DNA from: Symsagittifera roscoffensis
Taxonomy: Eukaryota; Xenacoelomorpha; Acoela; Convolutidae
Direction: 5' to 3'
Length of the DNA stretch: 64,000 nt
Assembly: GCF_963678635.1 (NCBI RefSeq)
Contig: NC_087063.1
Span: 70,641,617 to 70,705,616, forward strand
Made by a program: the position numbers and the translations under genes. Shown here in pieces: positions 1-10,105 of the stretch; the first letter of the stretch is position 1, and the number at the start of each line of letters is the position of its first letter. The notes below the pieces were generated by a model, which was not told the origin of the DNA, did not search any database, and saw only the letters and a list, made by a program, of their open reading frames with translations.

Positions 1-3000
1 AGCCTCAGTAGGTGGTGTGTCGAGCCTGGACTTCAACTTCCTGGACGAAGGCGAAAAAAACAGTGGCGGGGACGACTGAACCAGCAAAAGATAAAACTTG
101 CACGCTGGAACCTCCCTCAGCCTTCATGAATGCAGCCCATAACTTGTCGGAATGTACGAATTTACTACAAAAAACTTTTAACGGAATCACCACACAGGAG
201 AAAAACAGTAGGCGCAGATCGAGGGAACCCTGCCGGAAGAAGAGTGGAGTTTTTGCCACCGGAATCATGAAAATGGAACATCCTTTGGCATGGACAGAGT
301 TGGTTTTATGTAGGAGGTCTGGACGGCAGTGCAGTGCTACGGGACCCAGTCGATGTTGAACACAGGTCTCAACAGACAATTGATGCAAAAAATTCTTGAC
401 AAATTGGACGAATGCGAATGAAGAATGAGCGAATTGCTAATTGATTCGCCACTGAGGAAAGTGAGACAACTTTACGATCAAGATGACGCACTAAGAAGGC
501 AACGAGGAACTGTTGTACCTGTCCAGAGCTCAAAAAGCAACAAAAACTGCCCACTCGGCTAACCGAAAACGAGTAGAAGATGCCATTGATATGGGACAAA
601 GCGATGACAGATTGCCAGGCACATCGAAAACGATGACCGATGTAGCGATTGTGCCACCCATCCTTTTTGCAGGGATAAGATCAGACAGCTACAAAACAAA
701 GCAGAGTGACCGCACTCTTCCTGGAGCTACGTTAGAAATGGAAAGACTCAGCCAATGTGGTGAGAGTACCTTTAGGGATTTCAAACCATCATGCAGGGAA
801 CACGGAAAGGGAAGTGTCGTAGAACAGCTGACCCCAGTAGAACACAATCGATTGACAGTATTGGACACAGTATTGATAGAGGAGCCCGCCGGTATATACA
901 TGGAATTGATGGAATACAGGACCTCAGCTAGAGGACATCTAATCACTGTAGAAAATAAAAAAGCCATGAAATGTTACTTGGAAGAACTCATCAAGGGTGC
1001 GACTATGAAGCAGGAGGCTAATGGAATGTTAGCTTCTTCAGAAATGCACACAGAGACGATGTATCACTTGGTGAGTTTGCCGTCGAGGGCAGTGTTACCA
1101 CGCCATTTCGAAGAGGAAGTGCGAACTACTTCGAAAAAACATGCTCTGATAGAGATACTGTGCGTCAGAACAGAGCTGCAACTCAGACTTGCTTGTGTAT
1201 GTCGGGACTGACGATGGGAGAGTACGATTCGGAAGAAGGGAAAAAGTCGAACGAAGAGAAGGTGCTCTTGATGACCCATTTAGGAGACCTAATTATCTGT
1301 GAAGGAGCAACAGTAGCGTCTGCAAAAAGAAGAGGCGCTCTCTGTTTTGTCAGGTTCATATTGGAACAAATTTCGGTACTAGCGTTAAATACTTGTGAGG
1401 AAACGCTGAGAGAAGGCATTGAACTGGCAAAGACCTTGCTCTCAGACGCGCTGTTAGAACTTCACGAGAGCAAGCCACTGCGATTGAATATGAAAGAAGC
1501 TGTGAAGCTAGAACACTTGAGAAAGATCAACAAAATCCGGAAGAATCAATAGGCTCACGAAAGAATCGATGGGGACACTGATGAAGTCCAGTGATTACTG
1601 TGGACCGATCAGGAAGAAGTCATGCCACTATGTGTCAGGAATTTTTGAAATGGCGTACAATCCTTTCATCAACGTGATTGTTACTTCGACCAAGAGCAAG
1701 CTGTGTTAGTGAGATTCTGGTTGTCAAGAATATCAACGATAAAAGTTATTCCAGTCAGCAAGTCAAGCTAGGAAAAGTATTGGAAGAAAAAGTGACTGCA
1801 CCTTCTATACCGAAATTTGACAACAGAGTGGAGTTTGGATTGGGATCCTCGGATGAACTGCTTAGGACAAGCTTGATGATAGTGAAGGATTTGGTAAATC
1901 ATCATGTTTCCCGAGCACAAACGCTGGATCAATATTGCGAGCGACGAAGGATGAACAGAGAGAATTGAATGCATATTGCAATTTGAGTGATCTCAACACC
2001 ATCTACAACTTGATGACTACAGCCTCTAGGAGGAACCGAGAGAAAAATGTGGAGTTTCCTGGCTGCGTACCAGATGACTGGGACAAATCTGTTAGTTGTC
2101 TCGCGAAAGTCTGTGGACTATAATGTCATATATGTGGAGGTCTTGACTGCGTAAAAACAAGCAAGAGGAACTGACGATACCTTTTGGAAATAAAGTGATG
2201 AAAATGAGAACAGAAACAGAACTAGATTGTTATGAAGGACGTCACTAGTATTCTACAGCATGTTTGGTTCTTTAGAGTCATAAACATGAGATGGTCACGG
2301 CCATAATTGTAGTAGAACTGTTTTGCGGGAGTTTTACAAATTGAACAGAAGCGTATCGGAAAATGGCGACAAGCGATAGAAGTGGAGATGAACATTCGGC
2401 AAAGCGAAACATATCGCAGACAGTCTAAAGCTCGATACCTAGAAGGCTCGACGATGGCTCCAATGTGCAAAACACAATATCCAGTACGTTTTTTGGCAGT
2501 GGACATAAAAACCACAAGGACGATACGGGATCAGGCTTTCTCAGTACCAAATTTTGTTAGACTTGCGAGAATGTCGGAGAAATCTTACGAGTTACTTGGA
2601 AAGAAGTTCATCGAATATGCTAGTGTGAACTTTAATGATTTTGAAAGACAGAAGCAAAGAGGATCAACAGCGATGGATTACAATGCAGCAGACGATAAAG
2701 ACAAAATCTACCGAGTGATGATGGAAGTGAAACCACTGCTGGAAGCGTCAGGAAAATGAAAACGGAGAAGCATAATGTTGGCACATGATGAGTTCCCATG
2801 CCATTGTTTGCTACAAACATGGTGGTATCCTGGACGATGTAATCTGGTGTTGATCTGGAACTCTTGAGAGCTGCTCTCCATGGGCTTACCAGACTCATCA
2901 CAACCCATAACGATTGTGATAGTTCGAGTTCTGATGGCTGGAACCTCATGATAAAGAGAACAACCGCCAGGAAGCACCAGTTAGAAAACTTGATTGTCGA

Positions 3001-3515
3001 AAGCATATAGATCTTTTTGAGAAAATGTGCAAAATTTTGATCATTCCGATGAAAGTAAAGACAATATGGGCCAGAAAACGACTGATGCCACATTTCAGAG
3101 CCAATGTGACTGCCTGGTTGTACGAGTATGCCAAAAAAGCTTGTTTAGAAACACAGCAAAAAGTACAGTTCGTATCAAAGGGACCTAGGATTAGAAGCTT
3201 TCGAGCGAGCTTTACTGACACATCGGAATGCAGTAACTACCGAAGTGAAAAGAACGGTGAAAACCATTGATTGTGACGGAAAAAACGTTGAAGGAATATC
3301 TGGAGAGAAATGTGACGATATGCCTCCACAACAGCTTCTGCAGAAAATGTGAAACTAGTGTAGACCCTCTACTTTGTTGCGAACAAAGGGTAGAAGAGCA
3401 GAGGTCTAGGAGGACTGTCTCTAACAGCGTCAGAAGGGCCAACGATGTGTTGCAAGACGCAGAAACAGAGAGCGCAGAGTCGATGTCGGAGGAAGAAGAG
3501 GAGATGGAGTAAGGA
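1..3515 (+). pseudogene. Broken coding-like region, family not recognised
   Basis: This stretch reads differently from the rest of the window: purine-rich on the plus strand and with many overlapping open segments. The longest are 513-1211, 1160-1552, 2382-2759, 3025-3270 and 3267-3512, each ended by a stop or a change of frame. A further readable segment at about 368-555 contains one internal stop. The peptides are rich in Glu, Lys and Arg, and the last ends in an acidic Glu run. I see no reverse-transcriptase, protease, integrase or zinc-knuckle motif and recognise no family. It could be a decayed mobile-element gag-like gene, a decayed host gene, or exons of an unusual gene. Splice sites joining the segments were not evident. 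The region may continue to the left of the window. Confidence 0.3.
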
Positions 3516-4568
3516 CAACTGCCAGATGACAAGATGCAGAAAAGAAAATGATTAGAAAAATTTAGAAAATTCAGAACTTCTAAACGAAGAAAATTAAGCA
3601 GGTAAAAATCTTTTAGTTTGTTGGTTGGCAGGACTGTCCTGCGTCTCAACAACTTTTAAACCTAGGAGAGAACGTTTCAACTTGAGACAATGATAATTTA
3701 AGTTAGAAAAGATATTTTATCTTAGGTCGTATCCTCAGAGAGCAGATTAGTGACAATGTTAAAAGGCTATAGCAATGTAGTATGATGCCATTTGTAGCAG
3801 TTAGTGAGTCGATGTGATCCGGATAAAGTTTTTTTTGATGCATTCTAAAATTTCTGTTCGATGAAACTGTACCAATCTCATGAATTAATCTTTGACCGAG
3901 CTGACCGGGGAAGATATGACATTCGACCAGAATGATTGAAATGCAAGTCGTGAACAATTTTTGTTCAGAACAGTACAGTGGGAGGCTTTGCTGTTTCGAA
4001 GCATTAATAGTATGGGGGTTCATCAAATGAACGTATTCGAAGGGGTTAATTTCGATTGATGAAACAATTTTTAAATTTTCGAATAAGGCGTGCATGACAC
4101 TCGGTCATATTCGGAAGTTTGCCCTTGATTTTTTGGGAAAATGTAATTTTTTGAAAATTCGAATCGATCATGTCATGCTCAAGTTTACCACGACAACTGA
4201 TTGGAGAAGAATCAAATTTGGGGACAAACTGATAAAACTAGTAAAATTGGGGACAAACTAGAGTATTTTTGCTATTCGCAAAATTACAGAAATCATCAAA
4301 TCGATGAGAGCTGTCTTGTTCCCGACAGAGGACATCGCGAATTCAGACAAAACTGTTATCGCTGGGCAAGAGAGAATCTTGATTAGGCAGGTAGACGAGT
4401 CCAACTGCTCAATGGTTCAGAGAACAAAACTACTTGAGTCAAAACTTTTTACTTAAAATTTCCAGAGTTATCTTGGTAACATGATTTACTTGAGTCTAGA
4501 GTAATGTCAGAATGTGAAATTTGAAATTAATTTTATGTGTGTATTTTACACAATTATGTTGAGATAAG
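3516..4568. other. Intergenic, no gene seen
   Basis: AT-rich sequence. The only structure noticed is a short direct repeat of about 14 bases (TTGGGGACAAACTG/AGA) near 4218 and 4247. An antisense open frame at 3703-4095 shows no recognisable domain and was not accepted as a gene. Confidence 0.5.
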
Positions 4569-5345
4569 GTGAGTTTTAGTTTGATCCATCTGAAATGCTT
4601 CAAGGCTCCACTCTCCAAGAAAAATAGCGGTATGCTTGTGTTTCCAACCCTGTTTTTAACGCTGTTCATATTAAAAACGGTTGGTGCTGGACGAGTTGAG
4701 TCCAGCGAAAAATTATCAAAGAAAAGGAAATCAAATGACTCTAGAGTTTGCTGTACTTCATGTCAGAATTGGATTACAAATGGTGCAAATATCTTCAACT
4801 GTATCATTTATGGCAACACCATGCATCTTACAAATACATGTACAGGATTCTCAGAAATTGCAATAAATGGTATCAAGGAAATAAAACTGAATTTTCTCCT
4901 TATTTGCAATGGCTTCTTGGGAACGAATCAACAAGATATTGCTATTGACTGCCTTGCAAAATGTCGCTTTTCTCAATTAAACGAAGAAAAATTAACATCT
5001 TTTGTTACCACTATTTCATCCCTCCAAGAATTGGTGGATAACTTTCCTGCGGTGTCCCCCATTAAAATGAAATATAGCGACGCAGCGCGAACTGCTCGTC
5101 TTTTGTACATTCAGCAAGTAATAAAATTCGTATTTCGGGTATCATTGAATTTAAATCCTCAAATCCGAATCAAGAAGGCTAGTTGAATGGACATAATCAC
5201 CCACAAAGAAAAATCTATAAATAGAATCTTGTATCACATCGGTCTGTAATCATCAGATATTGTTAATAATAATAGACTGGGTAAATTCGAAGAAAAATTA
5301 AGTCCAAGATCTGTGTTGATTAAGCTGAAAAACGATTTCATTGCC
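4569..5345 (+). pseudogene. LINE A ORF1-like region with PHD-type zinc finger
   Basis: A 205-codon open frame (4569-5186) contains a Cys-rich block (CCTSCQNWI, then single Cys, His and Cys residues about 20-40 residues on) with the spacing of the PHD finger found in CR1-type LINE proteins. Downstream, in shifted frames to about 5340, readable segments resemble the region of these proteins that precedes the endonuclease (NNRLGKFEEK, then VLIKLKNDF). No intact protein is possible because of stops. Confidence 0.55.
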
Positions 5346-5589
5346 ACTTAAGAAAAAACAACAAGAATTGAAAAAAAGTTTATTGCAAAAAAGAGGTGAA
5401 ATGTTGGATGCAGGTGCTGGTCCAAAATCAATAAAAATTCGTTATTTAGAATTTTTCTAAAATAATGAAAAAATTAACGTAGATAATTGACTGCCTGTCA
5501 AACTTTCGATCTCAGTAACAGAAATACGATTTCTGTCGTAAAAAGTACGCAGTCTTATAGGACTTGAAAGACGTCAATTGCTCTCAATT

Positions 5590-6170
5590 TTTCAGCATCA
5601 ACTTCATACCATGTGTTATGTGAACAAGAAAACTGGCTAGCAGATAACTTCTCAAAAGAAAAATTTTGCCTTTTTCCTGACAACATAAACACATCTAATC
5701 GAACTTCAAAGGAAAATGATGCATCAGCTTATGGTGTTGTCATGATTTATGTTACTAAACATTTCACCTCCCTACAAGTAGAAATCTGCGATGAATTGAA
5801 AGCTTTTGATTTTTTCGTATATGCACAATAGACATCGGTACCTCATCTTCGACTGTCGTATCGTATGCGTTTATGTACCGGCGTTTATGACAGTCCTTAC
5901 AACATATCCTTACAAATTTCATTTCAATGCTTAATTTTATCCGCCAATTGACTTGTTACCACCTGATCTTTACAGCCGATTTCATTTTTGAGGGGAATGA
6001 ATGGGAAATTATTCCTCAAGAACTGAATCAGAACCGTTTTTACTCGAATTTGTGGATGAAAACAGCTTTCAACAACATATTGATTTCCTTACCACAAACT
6101 CAAGCTCATTAGATTTATTTATTACATCCAAAGATATTGAAATTGAAGAAAAATTGCCATAACAAAATCT
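5590..6170 (+). pseudogene. LINE A endonuclease remnant
   Basis: The segment at 5613-5831 aligns by eye with the N-terminal half of LINE apurinic endonucleases (a CEQENWL block followed by a GVVMIYV block, matching the usual E-T-W-L and GGVAIYV motifs). After a frame change, 6040-6160 reads through VDENSFQQHIDF and SSSLDLFITS, matching the C-terminal half of the domain. Stops and frame changes separate the halves, so no active enzyme can be made. Confidence 0.7.
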
Positions 6171-6329
6171 AGATATATCAGACCGCATTGCCAAAGAAGC
6201 CAGAGTATCCATTAATGAAAAAATTTCACTTCGGATTTAGACCGCAAAGTCAATTTTGGCTATTGTAATGGGATTTTGAAAAATTAAACAACATTATTAT
6301 ACAATCCGGTTTTCAACCCTATTGCTGGT

Positions 6330-6724
6330 CTAATGTATCATTTCTTATTAAACAATGGAATCATTGGTTGAATGAAAAACTGAGAGAAACCATTCCTATC
6401 AGGACAAAACACAGATATTCACTTCCTTCTAGGGTAACTTCTGACACTTCGAATATACTCAAGCGGATTGAAACAACTTCTCGAATATATGGTGCTAAAC
6501 ATCCCAAGTATCTTGCAACATCTATAATTTGTCGAAGATCCCTTCAACGCCTAGCAGATGGCAGAAACACAAATGCTTTGTTTAAATGTTATAGGTCTCT
6601 AAATAAATCACCGCTACCGCCAACCTTGCGCTTTTGCAGCGCGAAAGCCTCGACTGACCTCGAGAAGTTTGATTTAATTGCTATTTTTTTCGCTGAAAAC
6701 TATATCGAATCTTCTGAATTATAG
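6330..6724 (+). pseudogene. LINE A linker between endonuclease and RT
   Basis: The open frame at 6368-6724 carries the linker region typical of CR1-like LINEs: an IPIRTKH block, then a long basic helix-rich stretch, then ALFKCYRSLN and a phenylalanine-rich end (FFAENYIES) that normally leads into the reverse transcriptase. It stops where RT should begin. Confidence 0.7.
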
Positions 6725-6889
6725 ATGATTTTTTTATCCACGAGTCCTTGATTATGGATATTTGTTCAAACCCAGATATTATGAAGCAAGTGGTCAGGTT
6801 TACCTTTCACCTTTTTCATTCTCTAAATGTGCTAGAACAGTCTATCGTTCACTACATCAATTATTTCATAAAATTTAACAATCTTTAAA

Positions 6890-7870
6890 TTATCCAAAAG
6901 CCTGAAAAATTTCAGTATTTTCTCCAATACATAAAAAGGGCAATTCAAGTAGAAAACTATCGACCAGTCTTTTCATTATCAGTATCTCTGAAAATACTTG
7001 AGTGATGTTTATTTTTGTCGCTGTTTGATTTTTGCAAATTTTTTTTTCATAATTCTCAGTTTGGTTTAAGAAAAAAGGCTTCAACTCACTTCATTTTTTT
7101 ATTTTTTTTTAGATGAATTTTTTAAGCAATAATAAGTTTCAGGTCGAAAATTTGAAAATATTTATATTTCAATAATATTCCAATTACTAATTTGAAATCT
7201 CACAAAGACCTGGGTCAACATAACCGAGGACGTTTCTTGGGATCTTCACCTATCAGAAAGTATCAAAAAAGCTAACTCTGCGTTCCGTGTGAAAGAGACG
7301 AGTTCTCCTAAACTTTCCAGGAGCACAAAAATGAAGCTTTATAAAAAAAATGTTTTAATCTACTATAACATATATCCGAGCTGATGCTTCTAATCAAGCA
7401 CCGAAAATACTCGTTTATTGGAGTCCTTTCGAAAGAAATTTGTTATTGGATCACTGGTCTTAAAATTTATAAAAGCGCCTAATTAAACTAAACATTTTAC
7501 CCGTACCATAATATCTTCAAATGCTAGATCTGTTATACCTATCGAAACTAATGAATGGGTCTTACGATTTCGATTTTACTGCCAAAGCGGTCAGTTTTTC
7601 ACACACAAAAAAAATTCTTTTTAATACAAGCTCTGCTGATTCTAGTTTGTTTCTGGTACAACGCCTAAAGTTGAAGCTATGTGAACAGAACTTCTGGTTT
7701 CGTTCGACTCGACTTGCAAATTTAGCACCAAGTCATGTTGATATTACAGATATTGGTTCTCGCAAGAAAGGCCTTCGATGGTATTGGAATTATTTCAATT
7801 AATATTTTGATGAAGATGTTACCTGCTTTTGGATAATGCATTGTGATTGTGATTGTGACAGCTGCAGAAA
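6890..7870 (+). pseudogene. LINE A reverse-transcriptase remnant and C-terminal tail
   Basis: Only fragments of RT remain: VENYRPVFSLSVSLKILE near 6945-7000, FGLRKKAST near 7060, and a thumb/tail portion from about 7205 (DVSWDLHLSESIKKAN) through 7521-7802 (LDLLYLSKLMNGSYDF and RSTRLANLAPSHV). The palm with the catalytic Asp-Asp is missing. The final open frame ends in the Trp/Cys-rich tail seen in many CR1-like elements. Confidence 0.75.
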
Positions 7871-7906
7871 TTTGTAAAAAATCTTACCAACTTAAAAATA
7901 ACCCCA

Positions 7907-7938
7907 GAGGGTTGATGAACCCTCACGGACTCTCCCGT
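7907..7938 (+). other. Two hairpins at the 3' end of LINE A
   Basis: GAGGGTT-GATG-AACCCTC forms a perfect 7-bp stem with a 4-base loop. It is followed at once by a weaker 4-bp stem (ACGG/CCGT). They sit just before the simple-repeat tail, where LINE 3' RNA structures are recognised by the reverse transcriptase. That role is inferred. Confidence 0.65.
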
Positions 7939-8019
7939 GGAGTTTTTATTAAAAATAAAAATAATAATACTCATAATAATAATAATCATAATAACACGAT
8001 CTAGATGTCCCATGTCTTA

Positions 8020-9600
8020 TTTTTATTTCGCCAAGCATTCCTTCCTCAACAAGCGAAGGGTTTTGAGTTAACCATCGGTATAAAGTATAGAGAAATACCG
8101 AAAGTGTACAATCTATGCTGGGATGATATTTGATGAGGAATGTTTTTTGATTGTGGCACAAAATGTTTATGTTGGTGTCTCGGGTACTACAGGACGTGTA
8201 TTGAGGTTTCTTCCGGTGTCCTCTCAAGACTATCAAGGAAGTTTTCAGGATGGTGAAGGAGAGCTTCTTCCGGATATAGTTGATAGTGTCCGCATACGTA
8301 CAGTTCAGCTTCTCACTCATTTTTTCCGCCAGTATAGCATGATATCGCTCTGTCTCCTCACCCAGGGCGCCGTTGGTCGCAAAAATCAAGTGGGTAAAAG
8401 AGGCATGCTCTACCTGCAGAACGCGGTCGTTGTATTCGACTTTTTTTCCGATTCTCATGAGTCTTTAGGAGTGGCTTCAGTTTTCGGCTCTTATTACTTG
8501 GAGCGTTCGGGTGTGTGAAACGGACGTCACGAAACATTTTCTGCAGCGGTGCCCAAAAACCTCGACAAGAAATATCCAGTCTTGCATTGTCTTCTAGATT
8601 GCTTCTACTTGCAAGTTCTTCATTTCCCGTCAATTGGATCAGACCGGGCTCAACGCTCACATCCTTGCACGCGTTACGTTAAAAGTCGGCTTCGACGTCG
8701 CGGACAGCATTGTGAGGCATTATGACGAAACCACCCAACTTTCAAATCAAGGCATGGTCGATATCATTTTCCGCGCCACACTCACAAGTTTGAGCCATTC
8801 CTTTTAGGTGCCATCCATATCGGAGACAGGGATATCGATTCGAATCCGAGTATTCGACCCGAATACCGAGTATTCGGCACTTCGAAGCCGAATCCGAATA
8901 TTAAAATTTTGAAATCCGAATATCGAATCCGAATATTTTTTTTTTGCCGAATACCGAATAATCCAGGGTCCACTGCTAAAAAACCCGAATATTCCGAATA
9001 TTGGTTTACTGTTTTGTTTCACAATATTTTTCTGTTTTTTTTTAAGATGGCTAATGTAGAAGAGCAAACTGTTCATTAGCAAACTTGTTTTAAAATTACG
9101 GTCTCTTTTTTAAATAGTTTTTACATTATTACGCAAGTCCCAGCCAATTCTACTTGAAAAATGCTATGTTCAATACTTTTTATAGAATTTGTTGTATCAA
9201 ACTTTTATGCTAAGTTTTTTGGGAAAATAACCAAATATCCGAATAGTTGTTCGAGTAGTAACATTTGGCCGAAGCCGAATCCGAATAGTAAGGGCACTAT
9301 TCGGCCGAAGTCGAATATCGAATAGTTGGGCCGCGGCGAATAACGAATATCAAAAAATCCGAGTATTCGACATCCCTGATCGGAGACATAGCGCATCCCG
9401 GAACTCGTCTCTGTTCATGTAAAAATTCTGCTCCCTAGATGGCAGACTAGTCAGCCATGTGGATGTTCCTTTTGGCTGTAGCAGTTCTAGTGTGCGCTTC
9501 ATTTCATTCTCACTTCGGGAATACACAATTTCGAGGGCTTCTTTTGCTTGTTTACGAACCGAATTGGCTCCGACAGAATGAGGTGCAAAACACAAGAGGT
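8020..9600 (-). pseudogene. C-terminal fragment of a reverse-transcriptase element with PD-(D/E)xK-like end
   Basis: Read on the minus strand from 9595 to about 8130, the protein pieces match the C-terminal part of a reverse-transcriptase element family I know from marine invertebrate genomes. In order they are: STWLTSLPSREQNF, a DEFRDALCLR block, a Cys-x-Cys...His zinc-binding stretch (CECGAENDIDHAL), HNAVRD, NARLDI, FRDVRFTHPNAPSN, the VEHASFTHLIFATNGALG block, and a final LSFTILKTSLIVLRG. The Cys/His cluster followed by spaced Asp residues resembles a restriction-enzyme-like endonuclease of LINEs; that is inference. Several stops are present, and a MITE (8827-9378) splits it just after the FRDALCLR block. 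The upstream RT domain is absent. Confidence 0.75.
8827..9378. mobile_element. hAT-type MITE, 552 bp, with exact 8-bp target duplication
   Basis: The ends are inverted: the left end starts CAGGGATATCGA and the right end, reverse-complemented, starts CAGGGATGTCGA. The flanks are identical 8-mers, ATCGGAGA, at 8819-8826 and 9379-9386. An 8-bp duplication plus a CAGGG terminus is the hallmark of hAT transposons. The subterminal regions are packed with short CCGAATA/GAATATCC repeats in both orientations, probably transposase-binding sites. There is no transposase frame, so the element is non-autonomous. Removing it and one duplication restores the reading frame context of the interrupted element. 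Confidence 0.93.
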
Positions 9601-9964
9601 AGTGTCCGTGATTCTTCAGCCAATGGTTATAGGGCCTATTTCTCTTAACCTCATATGTGACGTAAGCGGACGACTGTTACAGCTGACTTTCCAGATATCT
9701 GTTAGGTTTTTTTCAAACGATTATATTAAATGAAAGAATCTACCAAACTGCCTATCTACCAAACATTGTAACCAGTTGTGACAACATCAAAATCTTCGAT
9801 GCTAGAACCCACCAGATAGAATAAGAAAGAAGGAAACGGAGCTGATGACTATTGGTTAAAGACAAATGGCGATCAATTTTAGGTTAGCTGAATGGGCAAT
9901 GTGGCATTAGTGATGTTTCTTTTTCAGTTGTTGTGGCATGAAAATTGTATAAACAGAATGCAAA
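9601..9964. promoter_or_regulatory. Upstream region of RABGAP1 with a splice acceptor before the ATG
   Basis: A pyrimidine-rich acceptor (GTTTCTTTTTCAG) ends at 9927, 37 bases before the start codon at 9965. The first coding exon is therefore probably preceded by a 5' UTR intron, or receives a trans-spliced leader. No TATA-like promoter stands out. Confidence 0.4.
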
Positions 9965-10105
9965 ATGTCATCATTAGAAGATGACTTGAAACAAAAATCA
10001 GAAAATGAAGAAATTTCAGTCAAAACTAACGATGAACAAGGAAATGGTGCTCCCACCGGATCAGATAGTTCTTCAATTAATAATGAGTTTTGTTTAGTAA
10101 ATGAG
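9965..10105 (+). CDS. RABGAP1: RABGAP1 exon 1 (start exon)
   Basis: Encodes residues 1-47, acidic and Ser/Asn-rich, ending in NNEFCLVNE, which resembles the SEDFVLVSR stretch near the N-terminus of vertebrate RABGAP1. Donor GAG|GTAACA, phase 0. The ATG (AATGCAAAATGTC context) is the first after a splice acceptor at 9927. Confidence 0.75.

Larger units (their letters stand above)
4569..8009 (+). mobile_element. Decayed non-LTR retrotransposon (CR1/L2-like LINE A)
   Basis: The parts of a LINE occur in normal order on the plus strand: an N-terminal region with a PHD-type zinc finger, an apurinic-type endonuclease, the endonuclease-to-RT linker, shreds of reverse transcriptase, and the conserved C-terminal tail. 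All are broken by stops and frameshifts, and most of the catalytic RT domain is gone between about 6730 and 7200. The 3' end has two small hairpins at 7907-7938 and an A-rich ATA-type simple-repeat tail at about 7947-8000, as expected of target-primed LINE insertion. Calling it CR1/L2-like is inference from domain order and tail form. Confidence 0.8.

Noticed and set aside
3703-4095. Minus-strand gene of 130 codons
   Set aside because: No domain, no splice context, low-complexity composition; consistent with chance.
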